DNA from: an uncultured Porphyromonadaceae bacterium
GTDB taxonomy: Bacteria > Bacteroidota > Bacteroidia > Bacteroidales > Muribaculaceae
DNA length: 52,442 bases
Direction of reading: 5' to 3'
Assembly (NCBI GenBank): GCA_937901905.1
Contig: CALDIF010000079.1
Coordinates: forward strand, 1 to 52,442
A program made the position numbers and the translations under genes. Positions 1 through 8,615 of the stretch are shown piece after piece. The notes beneath the pieces were generated by a model. It had not been told where the DNA came from and made no database searches. It saw nothing but the letters and a program-made list of their open reading frames with translations. Position 1 is the stretch's first letter. The number at the start of each line of letters is the position of its first letter.

Positions 1-244
1 CGGGCAGGGGAGAGGTGATTACATAATCACCTGCTGCAGCGGCAGCCTTTTTGGGTGCCGGTTTTGAAGCAACGGGACCGGCTTCAACAGCAACTCGCTT
101 CACCACCGGCTTGCTCTTGGGTTGCTCGGGCAACTGCACGTCGTAACTCACACCGTTTACAGTCACCTGTGCTTTGTCGTCGTCAATACTGACAATGCCC
201 ACAGTGTAGTCATTGCCATTGATTTTATATTTATATTCTTTCAT
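1..244 (-). CDS. Biotin/lipoyl carrier protein of a carboxylase/decarboxylase complex (3' part cut off)
   Basis: Only the first 81 codons are present. The protein starts MKEYKYKINGNDYTV, continues through a Pro/Lys/Ala-rich linker (about residues 40-68), and is cut just as it reads ITSPLP. That is the usual entry to a biotinyl domain whose AMKM lysine lies beyond the window. By family knowledge, such carriers shuttle carboxyl-biotin between the carboxyltransferase and the membrane sodium pump. It is the last visible gene of a minus-strand operon after the epimerase, carboxyltransferase and gamma subunit, which supports a role in methylmalonyl-CoA decarboxylation. The beta (membrane pump) subunit would be expected off the left edge. 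A 10-bp hairpin lies between it and the gamma subunit gene. Confidence 0.85.
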   Translation of the reverse strand, partial: MKEYKYKINGNDYTVGIVSIDDDKAQVTVNGVSYDVQLPEQPKSKPVVKRVAVEAGPVASKPAPKKAAAAAGDYVITSPLP

Positions 245-274
245 CGTTCAGTGAAATTAATTATTGAGATTAAC

Positions 275-305
275 ATTCAAGTGTTATTTTCATCTACACT
301 TGAAT
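275..305 (-). other. Intra-operon hairpin between gamma subunit and biotin carrier genes
   Basis: ATTCAAGTGT (275-284) and ACACTTGAAT (296-305) form a perfect 10-bp stem with an 11-nt loop. It sits between the stop of the gamma subunit gene and the start of the biotin carrier gene. No T-tract follows on the minus strand. I infer a partial terminator or mRNA-stability element that could change the ratio of carrier to pump subunits; function is not shown. Confidence 0.5.
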
Positions 306-318
306 AAGCAGTGACTAT

Positions 319-1290
319 TTACTTGGGCAGTTGTCGCATTAATGCCGACTTGTCACTCCACGCGCTTGTTCCACGTTGACCGAAGGTCAAGACTCCGCTT
401 TCGTTGTCATGTGCGTTCAAGTGCTGATATAAGGCGAGTCCGATGGCTGCAATCACCTCATCGTCGCCTTCTGCCGCCTTCGGCTCAACGGTCGCTGCAA
501 CGGTTGCAGGCTGTTCGGGCTCACTGCTACCGGCAGTGCGCTTTGCTATTGCACCGAAGAGTTTAAAGCAAATAAACAACAAGATGAGCGCGCTGAACAC
601 GATTGCCATGGCGAAAAATGCGATATTGAACCCATGAGGGTCATTAACATGGAACTTCTCAATGTTCTCATTGGCATCACGAGTGTTATAATTACCCGGA
701 GTGATGGCTGTCGCGACCGTTTTGCCGTCACGCACCTGCCAACACGTGTCGGCAAGCACGCCGACAGTGGGCAACTTGTTCTCGTCAACAGCGTAGGAAT
801 GTCCCTCGGGCAACATGGCGGGAACGGTAACCTCGTCAACAAGGGCACCATTGACATCGTATAACGCGATATAGTTGTCCTCACCCGGTTTCAAGATAAA
901 TGGCAAGTGGAACGTACCACGTGCCACATCGCCGTCGGCAATGAACACAACATGTGAACGCGGTGCCACCTTGGTGTTGCGTTCGTCGCCGCGAGGGATT
1001 TCGTAGCAACGGGCATCACTCGCAGCCCACTCGCGCATCACCACGTCACGATCTTTGTCACTGTTGGCATCGGTGAACAACTCATCGGGGTGCATGGTTG
1101 TGAGGAACATCTTCTCAATGGCATTGCTGCCGTAAGATGAGTTGTAAAGTTCAATCCAACCTGCCTTACAGGCACTTGTGCTGTCGGGCTGCACGAGCAC
1201 CTCGTTAATGCGCATATTCAATCGACCTTGTGCCGAGAGTGACATGGTGCCAAGCACGAGCGCCGATAGTAGAATAACAAACTTCTTCAT
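319..1290 (-). CDS. OadG-type gamma subunit of sodium-pump decarboxylase, with N-terminal lamin-tail-like domain
   Basis: A signal peptide (MKKFVILLSALVLGTMSLSAQ) leads into about 180 residues resembling an extracytoplasmic lamin-tail (LTD) domain: INEVLVQP, WIELYN, and later the LADTCWQ/TPGNYN region. One membrane segment follows (about residues 224-245, FFAMAIVFSALILLFICFKL), then a Pro/Ala-rich linker and a short cytoplasmic tail. Classical OadG subunits are about 80-100 residues with one membrane helix, so this 323-residue form is an extended version. The family anchors and stabilises biotin-dependent sodium pumps. It lies directly behind the carboxyltransferase gene. I chose the start at MKKF because it gives a clean signal peptide; an ATG four codons upstream, at 1302, is also possible. 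Confidence 0.8.
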   Translation of the reverse strand: MKKFVILLSALVLGTMSLSAQGRLNMRINEVLVQPDSTSACKAGWIELYNSSYGSNAIEKMFLTTMHPDELFTDANSDKDRDVVMREWAASDARCYEIPRGDERNTKVAPRSHVVFIADGDVARGTFHLPFILKPGEDNYIALYDVNGALVDEVTVPAMLPEGHSYAVDENKLPTVGVLADTCWQVRDGKTVATAITPGNYNTRDANENIEKFHVNDPHGFNIAFFAMAIVFSALILLFICFKLFGAIAKRTAGSSEPEQPATVAATVEPKAAEGDDEVIAAIGLALYQHLNAHDNESGVLTFGQRGTSAWSDKSALMRQLPK

Positions 1291-1305
1291 GAGCGGTAAC
1301 ATGCG

Positions 1306-2919
1306 TTACAAGGGAATATTACCATGTTTCTTGGCGGGATTGACAAGTTTCTTACTACGCAACATCTCCAAGGCGCGTATCACGCGGAAACGAGTGTTGC
1401 GAGGCTCGATAACGTCGTCAATGTAACCATATTTGGCAGCGTTAAACGGAGTGCAGAACAAGTCGTTATACTCTTGCTCTTTCTCGGCAATAAACGCCTT
1501 ATTTTCAGCCAATATGCGTTTTGCATCTTCTTCGTTACCGGCTTCGCGAGCCTCGGCGGCTGCTGTCTTGGCGGCCTTGCTGTCGCGAGCATACAAGATA
1601 CTTGCTGCACCGGCTGCTCCCATAACGGCAATTTCGGCACTTGGCCAAGCATAGTTCATGTCGCCACGCAGTTGCTTACAACTCATCACGATGTGACTGC
1701 CACCGTAACTCTTGCGCAATGTGACCGTCACTTTGGGCACTGTTGCTTCGCCGTAAGCGTAGAGCAATTTGGCTCCGTTGAGGATAACTGCATTATACTC
1801 TTGTCCTGTACCCGGCAAGAAGCCCGGCACATCGACCAAAGTTACCAACGGAATGTTGAAGGCATCGCAAAAACGAACGAAACGACCGCCCTTGCGCGAT
1901 GCGTTGCAATCAAGCACACCTGCCATCACCTTCGGTTGGTTGGCAACGATACCCACACTCTGCCCGTTAAAACGAGCGAAACCTACGATGATATTCTTAG
2001 CATAGTCGCGCTGAACCTCGAGAAATTCGCCGTTATCGGTGATGGCTTGTATCACCTCGTACATGTCGTAGGGATCATTGGCACTCTCGGGAATGATATT
2101 GTTGAGGACATCTTCAACGCGGTCAATGGGATCGGTACACTCGACGCGCGGTGTCTCTTCCATGTTGTTACTCGGCATATAACTGAGCAACTGCCGTATG
2201 ATAGTAATCGCTTCCTCCTCGGTCTCGGCGGCAAAGTGAGCAACACCACTCTTGCCGGCATGAACGGTTGCACCGCCCAACTGCTCTTGAGTAACATCTT
2301 CGCCGGTTACCGTCTTGACGACGTTAGGTCCGGTGAGGAACATGAACGAGATGCCTTTTGCCATGATGGTGAAGTCGGTCAAGGCGGGCGAATACACTGC
2401 ACCGCCGGCACAAGGACCGAGTATTGCACTGATTTGGGGCACTACACCGCTGGCATTGATATTGCGTTGGAAAATCTCGGCATAGCCGCCCAACGCGTTA
2501 ATGCCCTCTTGAATGCGCGCACCGCCCGAATCATTGAGACCGACAACCGGTGCGCCCTGTTTCATTGCAAGATCCATAATCTTACAAATCTTGAGTGCCA
2601 TCGTCTCGCTCAATGAACCACCGAACACCGTACTGTCTTGAGCGAACACGTACACCAAACGTCCGTCAACAGTACCGTAACCGGTCACCACACCGTCACC
2701 GGCAAATGACTTTTTCTCTTGACCGAAGTTGGTGCAGCGATGTCGCACAAACATGTCCAACTCCTCAAAACTGCCTGCATCAAGCAGCATGTCAATGCGC
2801 TCACGAGCAGTTAATTTGCCTTTCTCATGTTGCTTGTCAATCGCCTTTTGACCACCGCCCAAACGCGCCTCGGCACGTTGGTCAATGAGTTGTTGAATGC
2901 GTTCTTGTTGCTTTCCCAT
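1306..2919 (-). CDS. mmdA: Methylmalonyl-CoA decarboxylase alpha subunit / propionyl-CoA carboxylase beta subunit (carboxyltransferase)
   Basis: A full-length 537-residue acyl-CoA carboxyltransferase with tandem crotonase folds. The first oxyanion region reads NDSGGARIQEG, then GPCAGGAVYSPALTDF. The C-terminal half has VDVPGFLPGTGQE and RKSYGGSHIVM. The family moves carboxyl groups between methylmalonyl/propionyl-CoA and biotin. With an adjacent OadG-type membrane subunit, a separate biotin carrier and methylmalonyl-CoA epimerase, I infer it works as the decarboxylase that pumps sodium in the succinate-to-propionate route. The sequence alone cannot exclude a propionyl-CoA carboxylase role. 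The gap to the upstream epimerase is only 6 bp. Confidence 0.92.
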   Translation of the reverse strand: MGKQQERIQQLIDQRAEARLGGGQKAIDKQHEKGKLTARERIDMLLDAGSFEELDMFVRHRCTNFGQEKKSFAGDGVVTGYGTVDGRLVYVFAQDSTVFGGSLSETMALKICKIMDLAMKQGAPVVGLNDSGGARIQEGINALGGYAEIFQRNINASGVVPQISAILGPCAGGAVYSPALTDFTIMAKGISFMFLTGPNVVKTVTGEDVTQEQLGGATVHAGKSGVAHFAAETEEEAITIIRQLLSYMPSNNMEETPRVECTDPIDRVEDVLNNIIPESANDPYDMYEVIQAITDNGEFLEVQRDYAKNIIVGFARFNGQSVGIVANQPKVMAGVLDCNASRKGGRFVRFCDAFNIPLVTLVDVPGFLPGTGQEYNAVILNGAKLLYAYGEATVPKVTVTLRKSYGGSHIVMSCKQLRGDMNYAWPSAEIAVMGAAGAASILYARDSKAAKTAAAEAREAGNEEDAKRILAENKAFIAEKEQEYNDLFCTPFNAAKYGYIDDVIEPRNTRFRVIRALEMLRSKKLVNPAKKHGNIPL

Positions 2920-2925
2920 AGCAGT

Positions 2926-3345
2926 TCACTTGTTAGGATCTTCACAAAGTTCAAGCAATGCGCCACATGTAGTCTTGGGGTGCAAGAATGCAATGTTCAA
3001 ACCCTCGGCACCACGACGCGGTTCCTTGTCAACGACACGACCGCCTTTCTCTTGAACCTCGGCAAGGGCATTGGCGACACCGTCTTCCACAGCAAACGCA
3101 ATGTGTTGGATACCGCCACGACCACCGTTCTTCTCGATGAACTTGGCAATAGCACTCTCGTCGCTCGTTGCCTCGAGCAACTCAATCTTGGTTTGACCGA
3201 CGCGGAAAAACGCCGTGCGAACGTGCTGATCTTCTACCTCCTCGATAGCAAAGCACTTGAAACCCAACATCTTCTCATAGAACGGTATAGCCTCGTCAAG
3301 ACTGGTGACGGCTATGCCAACATGCTCAATGTGCGAAATTTGCAT
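2926..3345 (-). CDS. mce: Methylmalonyl-CoA epimerase
   Basis: A 139-residue vicinal-oxygen-chelate (glyoxalase fold) protein made of two beta-alpha-beta-beta-beta modules. Metal-binding positions are visible: His in HIEHVGIAV (residues 4-12), His in GGIQHIAFAVED (near residue 80) and Glu in CGALLELCED near the end. The family interconverts (2R)- and (2S)-methylmalonyl-CoA. It is the first gene of the decarboxylase operon, about 58 bp downstream of a Bacteroidetes-type promoter. Length and motifs match the family throughout. Confidence 0.95.
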   Translation of the reverse strand: MQISHIEHVGIAVTSLDEAIPFYEKMLGFKCFAIEEVEDQHVRTAFFRVGQTKIELLEATSDESAIAKFIEKNGGRGGIQHIAFAVEDGVANALAEVQEKGGRVVDKEPRRGAEGLNIAFLHPKTTCGALLELCEDPNK

Positions 3346-3403
3346 AACAATTTCAATTTTTTTTGATTGTTTATAATTGGTTTGATATTTACTTATTATC
3401 GTG

Positions 3404-3411
3404 CAAAGTTA
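3404..3411 (-). promoter_or_regulatory. Bacteroidetes -7 promoter element for the mce-mmdA operon
   Basis: On the minus strand this reads TAACTTTG, an exact match to TAnnTTTG, in the 142-bp gap upstream of mce. The implied 5' leader is about 50 nt. A clear -33 TTG is not obvious. Confidence 0.6.
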
Positions 3412-3487
3412 CAATTTTTCTCGTTAATATCGGTGATATTCGACGGGCTTTTTCTTTGACTGAATAAGATTATTTGACAAATTATCA

Positions 3488-6400
3488 TCACTGACGATTA
3501 AAGGGTAACTTTCGTCGACAAAAACCGGTATAGTGACAAAAACGACACGCATTAGCCGATGTGACTTGTTTAAAACCGATCGAGTCTTCAAGCAGGTTCC
3601 TTAATGTTATTGCCATGCGATTATCAAAATCCCGAGTAAATTCATCTTCAACAGTGAAAATGAATTGTTGGGAAATATTAGAACGCTTTTTACCGGTTTG
3701 CCCACTCCCGTCATTTGCTATCTTTAACATGAAACCGCAATCTCGTGTTTTGAGGTTGTATATCATGGGAATGATGGGCTCGGGGACAGGTAGAACAAGT
3801 TGAGTATAAGCGTGGCAATACAACATCAACTGCATCAATGCGTGTTGGAAGTCACCGCAAGCCAATTCCGGCACCAGTTTTTCGACTCCTGAACAATAAC
3901 ACAAGTCACCTCCGGTCTTATAATCAATGATGCGCAGTACCCCATTGAGCCGATCAATACGGTCAGCGCGGAATGTGAATTTGAACGACACGCCGTCGAG
4001 AGTGACGACACCCTCGTGTGGAGTTTCACATTCGACAATTTCAAGATAATCAACGTTCTGCTCGTCCATGCACTTGATATCCATGTCAATTGCCCGACAC
4101 ACAAACTGCTTGACTACATCTTGCACTATTGCGGCATCACCGGTTAACGGCTCGTCAAGGTCGTGTTCCTCACGATGCAAGTAATCCCTGTTGGTAATGC
4201 GACATACGGCATGAGCTACCTCGGTCTTAAACTGCAACAACTGCGATCGTGTTCGACGCAGAGGGTTTTGTAGCGATGGGGTAGCACTGTCATGGTCAAG
4301 ATACAAATAATCGAGCGTGTTATGAACAATAGTGCCGAACTCGCTATAGTCCATGAAGTCGCTCGGCGTGTTGTTATCGTTGAGTCCCGCAACTTTGTTG
4401 AGATAAAATCTTAATGGGCATTTGATATACTTGGTAATCGAACTTGCCGACAGCGCGCGTGACCCGTTTGCACCGTACCACTCTTTCATGAGTGGTGAAT
4501 TACACGGTACCACAATAGCCTGTTCCTCGGCTGCATGCTGCTCGGGCGACACAATAGTTACCGGCAGACGTCGCTTGAGGTACACCATTTCCAACTGGTG
4601 TATAAAACGCGAACGCTCATTGGAACCGATTGCCATGCTGCCGGTATCGTAGACCAATCTTACTTTGTGTGCTCTTGATAACAAGCGCATGAAATAATAA
4701 CTCGACAATGTTTCCCTATCGGTAATAGTGGGCATGTGGTGATAATTGCGCAACCAATTGGGGATAAAAGAGTTGATGCGACTCCTTTGGGGCAATACAC
4801 GCTCGTTGGCACTGAGTATGATTAGGTTATCAAAGTCGAGACAACGCGTCTCGAGCATACCCATCACCTGAATGCCTTGTAGTGGCTCGCCTGTGAAGGG
4901 TATGACACATGAGGCGGCAAGACGATTGATAAGGTATAAAACAGTGCTGCCTGTCACGCTTTCACGATATTGTTCGATGAGCGAGCGCAGTGTGAGCAAC
5001 TGCTCACAGTATAATCGGCAGAATTCACTTTGCAGCGGTACTGTAACCGACTTGTCGTCAGGCGCGTTGTCATCATCATTCGCTTGAGTTTCACCCGCAA
5101 GTCCCGAACTCGCTATAATTGTCTCACGCAGGGTGTCAACAAAGGAGTGTATCTTGTCGATGTAGGTGAGTGCTTGATCATGTTCGTTGGCAGTGATGTT
5201 GAGAATGTCGGTATCGAACAGTGGTGCCAACTCGGTATCCATGAATATCCTTGACGGCACGCGATGAGTGGGCAACAAGGACAGTCGGTTGATGAATTCG
5301 GCACTTAAATCGGGGTAAGTCGTTTTTATGATAGGGTGTGACAAGATGTCTCGCACTTCTTCACGATAAAAAGTGATACTGCCATCGTCCTTTTGAATAG
5401 ACGCATGGTTGAGGCAGCGGGCGACAAGTGTCATGAGCGAAACTATGCTCGAGTGTCGCATTTTATAACCGATTGTCACATTGATTTTTTCATACAATTG
5501 TTCTTCACCGTTACGATTTCCCAAACCGTGTAACAACGGCATGAGCAATGTCTCGTCGGGCAACACGATGGCAGTGCGTATCTCATCATCACCGGCATCA
5601 TGGAGCTCTTTCAACAGGTTACGGGCATACTTGGCTTGACCCACGGTAGAACCGATCTCCACCAACCTGATGTCTGCATCAAGTGCTTCATCTTTGATTG
5701 GTTGCGGCGGAGGAAAGTCGGTGACGTTGTTGTTAATGAGTGTCGTTGCCGGTCCGGGAAATCGCTCGCACGAAAACACATCGCTCGCATTATCCCACCA
5801 AAAGTCGGCGCACCCCAGTCGTTGTAAAGATTTGAATATATCATGTTCTCGCTTTGATAAGAGCACAAAACCCACCATAACATATCGTTCATATCTCAAA
5901 CTGTCGGTATCGGAGAGTGTGTCAAGATACTCGGCAGCGAGACTATACGCGCGACCGGAGGAAACCATCAACCCATTATAACGCGACAGTTGACGATGAT
6001 ACTCCTCGTAGATGTCGGCAAGTTTGTTCCACAACGAGCGATAACGTCGTTCCACACTATCATCATCAATTTCACGAGGCGTATAGCGAAACAATTTGTC
6101 ACCGTCTCCGTCGGGCAAATCAATGTGAAGCAAACGACGAATTTCCCATTTAAGATCATCGCTGATGTGGTCGGTGCTTATCTCTTTGAGTTGGTCAAGG
6201 TTTGTGAAGACATCACGGTAGTCAATACCACCGGTGTCCAGGTCATCAAAGTCATTAAGCAGGGGAGCACCCCAATGGACAAAGTGGTCAAAAGGTGCAG
6301 CAACACTACCCATCTCCTTACGGTAAGCCTCATAGAGACAAAACATACATTCCAAGCGATTGGCTATCACCTTTCCCGACAAATCGCAGACCAACTCACT

Positions 6401-6574
6401 GATGGTTGTCACGTGTGGCATGACGGTGTATCCGCTGTCGGGTAATAACTGCTGTAAAGCCCTCTCAAAAAACTGTCCGCTTCGTTTGTTTGGGAAAACC
6501 ATACAATAACGGGCAAGTCCACCGTGAGGTGCTCGACCGACGTAATACTCAGCGACTTGTTTTAAAAAATCCAT
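3488..6574 (-). CDS. AddB/RexB-like PD-(D/E)XK nuclease with C-terminal Fe-S cluster motif
   Basis: A 1028-residue protein of the PD-(D/E)XK nuclease superfamily as found in Bacteroidetes. The N-terminal half has a degenerate helicase-like fold (CMVFPNKRSGQFFERAL near residues 24-40). The nuclease core near residues 880-900 shows RADRIDRL followed by IIDYKTGG. The Fe-S signature of AddB is present: one Cys in YIKCPLRFYL (mid-700s) and a terminal cluster C1010-x2-C1013-x5-C1019. By family knowledge it would process double-strand DNA ends with an AddA helicase-nuclease during recombinational repair. No addA is adjacent here. The gene is separated from holB by 81 bp that hold a small hairpin. 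It may be named simply PD-(D/E)XK nuclease family protein elsewhere. Confidence 0.85.
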   Translation of the reverse strand: MDFLKQVAEYYVGRAPHGGLARYCMVFPNKRSGQFFERALQQLLPDSGYTVMPHVTTISELVCDLSGKVIANRLECMFCLYEAYRKEMGSVAAPFDHFVHWGAPLLNDFDDLDTGGIDYRDVFTNLDQLKEISTDHISDDLKWEIRRLLHIDLPDGDGDKLFRYTPREIDDDSVERRYRSLWNKLADIYEEYHRQLSRYNGLMVSSGRAYSLAAEYLDTLSDTDSLRYERYVMVGFVLLSKREHDIFKSLQRLGCADFWWDNASDVFSCERFPGPATTLINNNVTDFPPPQPIKDEALDADIRLVEIGSTVGQAKYARNLLKELHDAGDDEIRTAIVLPDETLLMPLLHGLGNRNGEEQLYEKINVTIGYKMRHSSIVSLMTLVARCLNHASIQKDDGSITFYREEVRDILSHPIIKTTYPDLSAEFINRLSLLPTHRVPSRIFMDTELAPLFDTDILNITANEHDQALTYIDKIHSFVDTLRETIIASSGLAGETQANDDDNAPDDKSVTVPLQSEFCRLYCEQLLTLRSLIEQYRESVTGSTVLYLINRLAASCVIPFTGEPLQGIQVMGMLETRCLDFDNLIILSANERVLPQRSRINSFIPNWLRNYHHMPTITDRETLSSYYFMRLLSRAHKVRLVYDTGSMAIGSNERSRFIHQLEMVYLKRRLPVTIVSPEQHAAEEQAIVVPCNSPLMKEWYGANGSRALSASSITKYIKCPLRFYLNKVAGLNDNNTPSDFMDYSEFGTIVHNTLDYLYLDHDSATPSLQNPLRRTRSQLLQFKTEVAHAVCRITNRDYLHREEHDLDEPLTGDAAIVQDVVKQFVCRAIDMDIKCMDEQNVDYLEIVECETPHEGVVTLDGVSFKFTFRADRIDRLNGVLRIIDYKTGGDLCYCSGVEKLVPELACGDFQHALMQLMLYCHAYTQLVLPVPEPIIPMIYNLKTRDCGFMLKIANDGSGQTGKKRSNISQQFIFTVEDEFTRDFDNRMAITLRNLLEDSIGFKQVTSANACRFCHYTGFCRRKLPFNRQ

Positions 6575-6620
6575 AACTGAAAAATGAGATAATTTCGGTC
6601 AACTGTGCTCGGCCAATCCG

Positions 6621-6646
6621 TCACGGTTCATAACACTTTACCGTGA
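6621..6646 (-). terminator. Small hairpin between holB and the AddB-like gene
   Basis: TCACGGT (6621-6627) pairs with ACCGTGA (6640-6646) over a 12-nt loop. It lies just past the holB stop and upstream of the AddB-like start. No T-run follows, so it could be a weak terminator or a chance stem. Confidence 0.3.
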
Positions 6647-6655
6647 GGCAACTGA

Positions 6656-7774
6656 CTAAACCTTGATATAAATTGTAGTGTGAACAGCAAGATCGAACAA
6701 CACTATTCTCGCGGCCGCATTGCCGCTTATATCACGAGCCGCACGGTCAAACTCGTGCATCAGTTGCTCTACGTTGCCGGCATTGATATACGGCGAAAAA
6801 CGTGTTGCAAATTGTTGCTGCTCGGCTGTCATGTGGTTCAGTGAAGGCATGTGGAGGTTATAAACGAAATTCTCGCGCACTTGTCGAGTTGCATATGCGA
6901 GAAACCTACAGGCTTTTTCCCGTTTATAATCGGCGATGTCTTCGCTCCAACGTTTGAGTGCAGCAAGGTCGCGTTTATAAGCGAGTCGCATCAACAGCAT
7001 GAATTGTTCATGAAATTGAAGTGTTTCGCTCCCTGTTGACAACATGTGTAGCGCGTCAACCACATTACCGTCGGCTGTGGCTGCGATGGCGGCCGCTTCT
7101 TGTTGATCAACAGCCAACGTGTCACTGAGCCATCGGGCGACCCGTGCCGCATTGGGACGCTTTATTTCAAGGCGTTGAGTTCTTGAAAATATTGTCGGCA
7201 ATATTTCACGTTCATTGTCACTCACGAGTATGAACTTGCAATCATCATACGGTTCCTCAATGAGTTTTAGCAACTTGTTGGCGGCATCTTCACGCAACTT
7301 CTCGGGCAACCACATGATGAGCACCTTGTATTTGCTCACATTGCTGCTCAGTGCCATTCGTTCTATAATAACCTCGCTCTCCCTGACGTATATGCGCGGT
7401 TGGGAATTCTCGTTTTTGAGCAACGTCAACCACCGGCGATAATCTTCAACAGTCGACTCGGTTAAAAATTCTTTCCACTGCGCGATATAATCATTGCAGC
7501 AACTCGCATCGTCTTTTTTGAGATAAGGGAATGAGAACGAGGTATCAATGTGGTTGAACGCAGCGTGTTGTCGACATGAGGGACACGTGCCGCAACTGTC
7601 ACCGTCGGTGCGGTTGGTGCAATGTAAATATTGTGCTGTCGCGCGAGCAAGTGCCAATTTTGGCACCCCGGGTGCCCCATGCAACAACAGAGCATGAGGC
7701 AAGCGGTCGTTGTCTATCATGTCGCGCAGGCGAATAACGGCTTGTTCGTCGGCAAGCGTGTCACTGAACTTCAT
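6656..7774 (-). CDS. holB: DNA polymerase III delta' subunit
   Basis: A 372-residue clamp-loader subunit. The start at 7774 gives MKFSDTLADEQAV; an upstream extension in frame runs into lptB coding sequence and is not credible. A zinc-binding site is complete (Cys52, 61, 64, 67). The P-loop is degenerate (HGAPGVPKLALA near 32-43), as expected for delta', which does not hydrolyse ATP. A sensor-like stretch DEPYDD/CKFILVSDNE and SRTQRLEIKRP follows. The family helps load the DnaN clamp. Its start overlaps the 3' end of lptB by 14 nt, so the two are probably translationally coupled. It is the last gene of the 82-aa-udk-lptB-holB operon. Confidence 0.92.
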   Translation of the reverse strand: MKFSDTLADEQAVIRLRDMIDNDRLPHALLLHGAPGVPKLALARATAQYLHCTNRTDGDSCGTCPSCRQHAAFNHIDTSFSFPYLKKDDASCCNDYIAQWKEFLTESTVEDYRRWLTLLKNENSQPRIYVRESEVIIERMALSSNVSKYKVLIMWLPEKLREDAANKLLKLIEEPYDDCKFILVSDNEREILPTIFSRTQRLEIKRPNAARVARWLSDTLAVDQQEAAAIAATADGNVVDALHMLSTGSETLQFHEQFMLLMRLAYKRDLAALKRWSEDIADYKREKACRFLAYATRQVRENFVYNLHMPSLNHMTAEQQQFATRFSPYINAGNVEQLMHEFDRAARDISGNAAARIVLFDLAVHTTIYIKV

Positions 7775-8615
7775 TGCTGTCGTTATTGTCGAAGTCGAAA
7801 TTCTTACGGCGGAACACAAAGTTGTGACCGAGATATTTGTCGCGCACAACGGGATTTTCGGCCAGTTGCTCGCTCTTGTCTTGGAACAAAATCTTGCCCT
7901 CAAAGAGTAGGTAACTGCGGTCGGTGATACTCAACGTTTCGGGAGCATTGTGGTCGGTAATCAATATCCCTATATTGCGGTGCTTTAGGCGATATACAAT
8001 ACTTTGTATGTCCTCGACAGCAATGGGGTCGACACCGGCAAAAGGCTCATCTAACATGATGAAGCGAGGATTGATGGCAAGACACCTCGCAATCTCGGTG
8101 CGACGACGTTCGCCTCCGCTCAACCTATTGCCGAGGTTGTGGCGAACTTTCTGTAGGTGCAACTCGCTGATAAGTTGTTCAAGACGGTCGCGCTGATACT
8201 CAGGTGTGGTGTCGGTCATCTCAAGCACAGTTCGCAAGTTGTCCTCAACAGTGAGTGTGCGGAACACCGATGCCTCTTGAGGCAAATATCCTATACCCAA
8301 TTTTGCTCGTTTATACACCGGCAATCGGGTGATGTCAACATCATTGAGATATACCTTGCCACTGTTGGGCATCACAAGCCCGGTGGTCATGTAGAACGTG
8401 GTTGTCTTTCCCGCTCCGTTCGGACCCAACAAACCGACAATCTCGCCTTGTTTCAAGTTAATTGAAACGTGGTTAACAACAGTGCGTTGACGATACTTCT
8501 TCACGAGATCACTCGTCCTTAACACGAGCGTTCCCGCCTCGCCATGCTCATGCAACTGTGCGGCGATGACATCAAAGTTATCATCGTCACGTTTCCAAGG
8601 CAAGTTGAACTTCAT
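7761..8615 (-). CDS. lptB: LPS export ABC transporter ATP-binding protein LptB
   Basis: A 284-residue ABC ATPase: Walker A GPNGAGKTT (64-72), signature LSGGERRR (165-172), Walker B FIMLDE (185-190), and a switch His in ITDHN. The PQEASVFRTLTVEDN and DEPFAGVDPIAVEDIQ stretches are characteristic of LptB rather than of general importers. About 30 extra N-terminal residues and a longer tail make it larger than the roughly 240-residue E. coli protein. The family energises lipopolysaccharide transport from the inner membrane through LptFG. It overlaps udk by 1 nt and holB by 14 nt, so the operon is tightly packed. Confidence 0.94.
   Translation of the reverse strand: MKFNLPWKRDDDNFDVIAAQLHEHGEAGTLVLRTSDLVKKYRQRTVVNHVSINLKQGEIVGLLGPNGAGKTTTFYMTTGLVMPNSGKVYLNDVDITRLPVYKRAKLGIGYLPQEASVFRTLTVEDNLRTVLEMTDTTPEYQRDRLEQLISELHLQKVRHNLGNRLSGGERRRTEIARCLAINPRFIMLDEPFAGVDPIAVEDIQSIVYRLKHRNIGILITDHNAPETLSITDRSYLLFEGKILFQDKSEQLAENPVVRDKYLGHNFVFRRKNFDFDNNDSNEVQ

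Noticed and set aside
1324..2616. 430-codon open frame antisense to the methylmalonyl-CoA decarboxylase gene
   Set aside because: Its product resembles no family, is Cys/His/Thr-rich as expected for a shadow frame, and the opposite strand encodes an intact, conserved carboxyltransferase.
7775..7903. 43-codon N-terminal extension of holB
   Set aside because: It is translated from lptB coding sequence in another frame; the ATG at 7774 gives the usual delta' N terminus.
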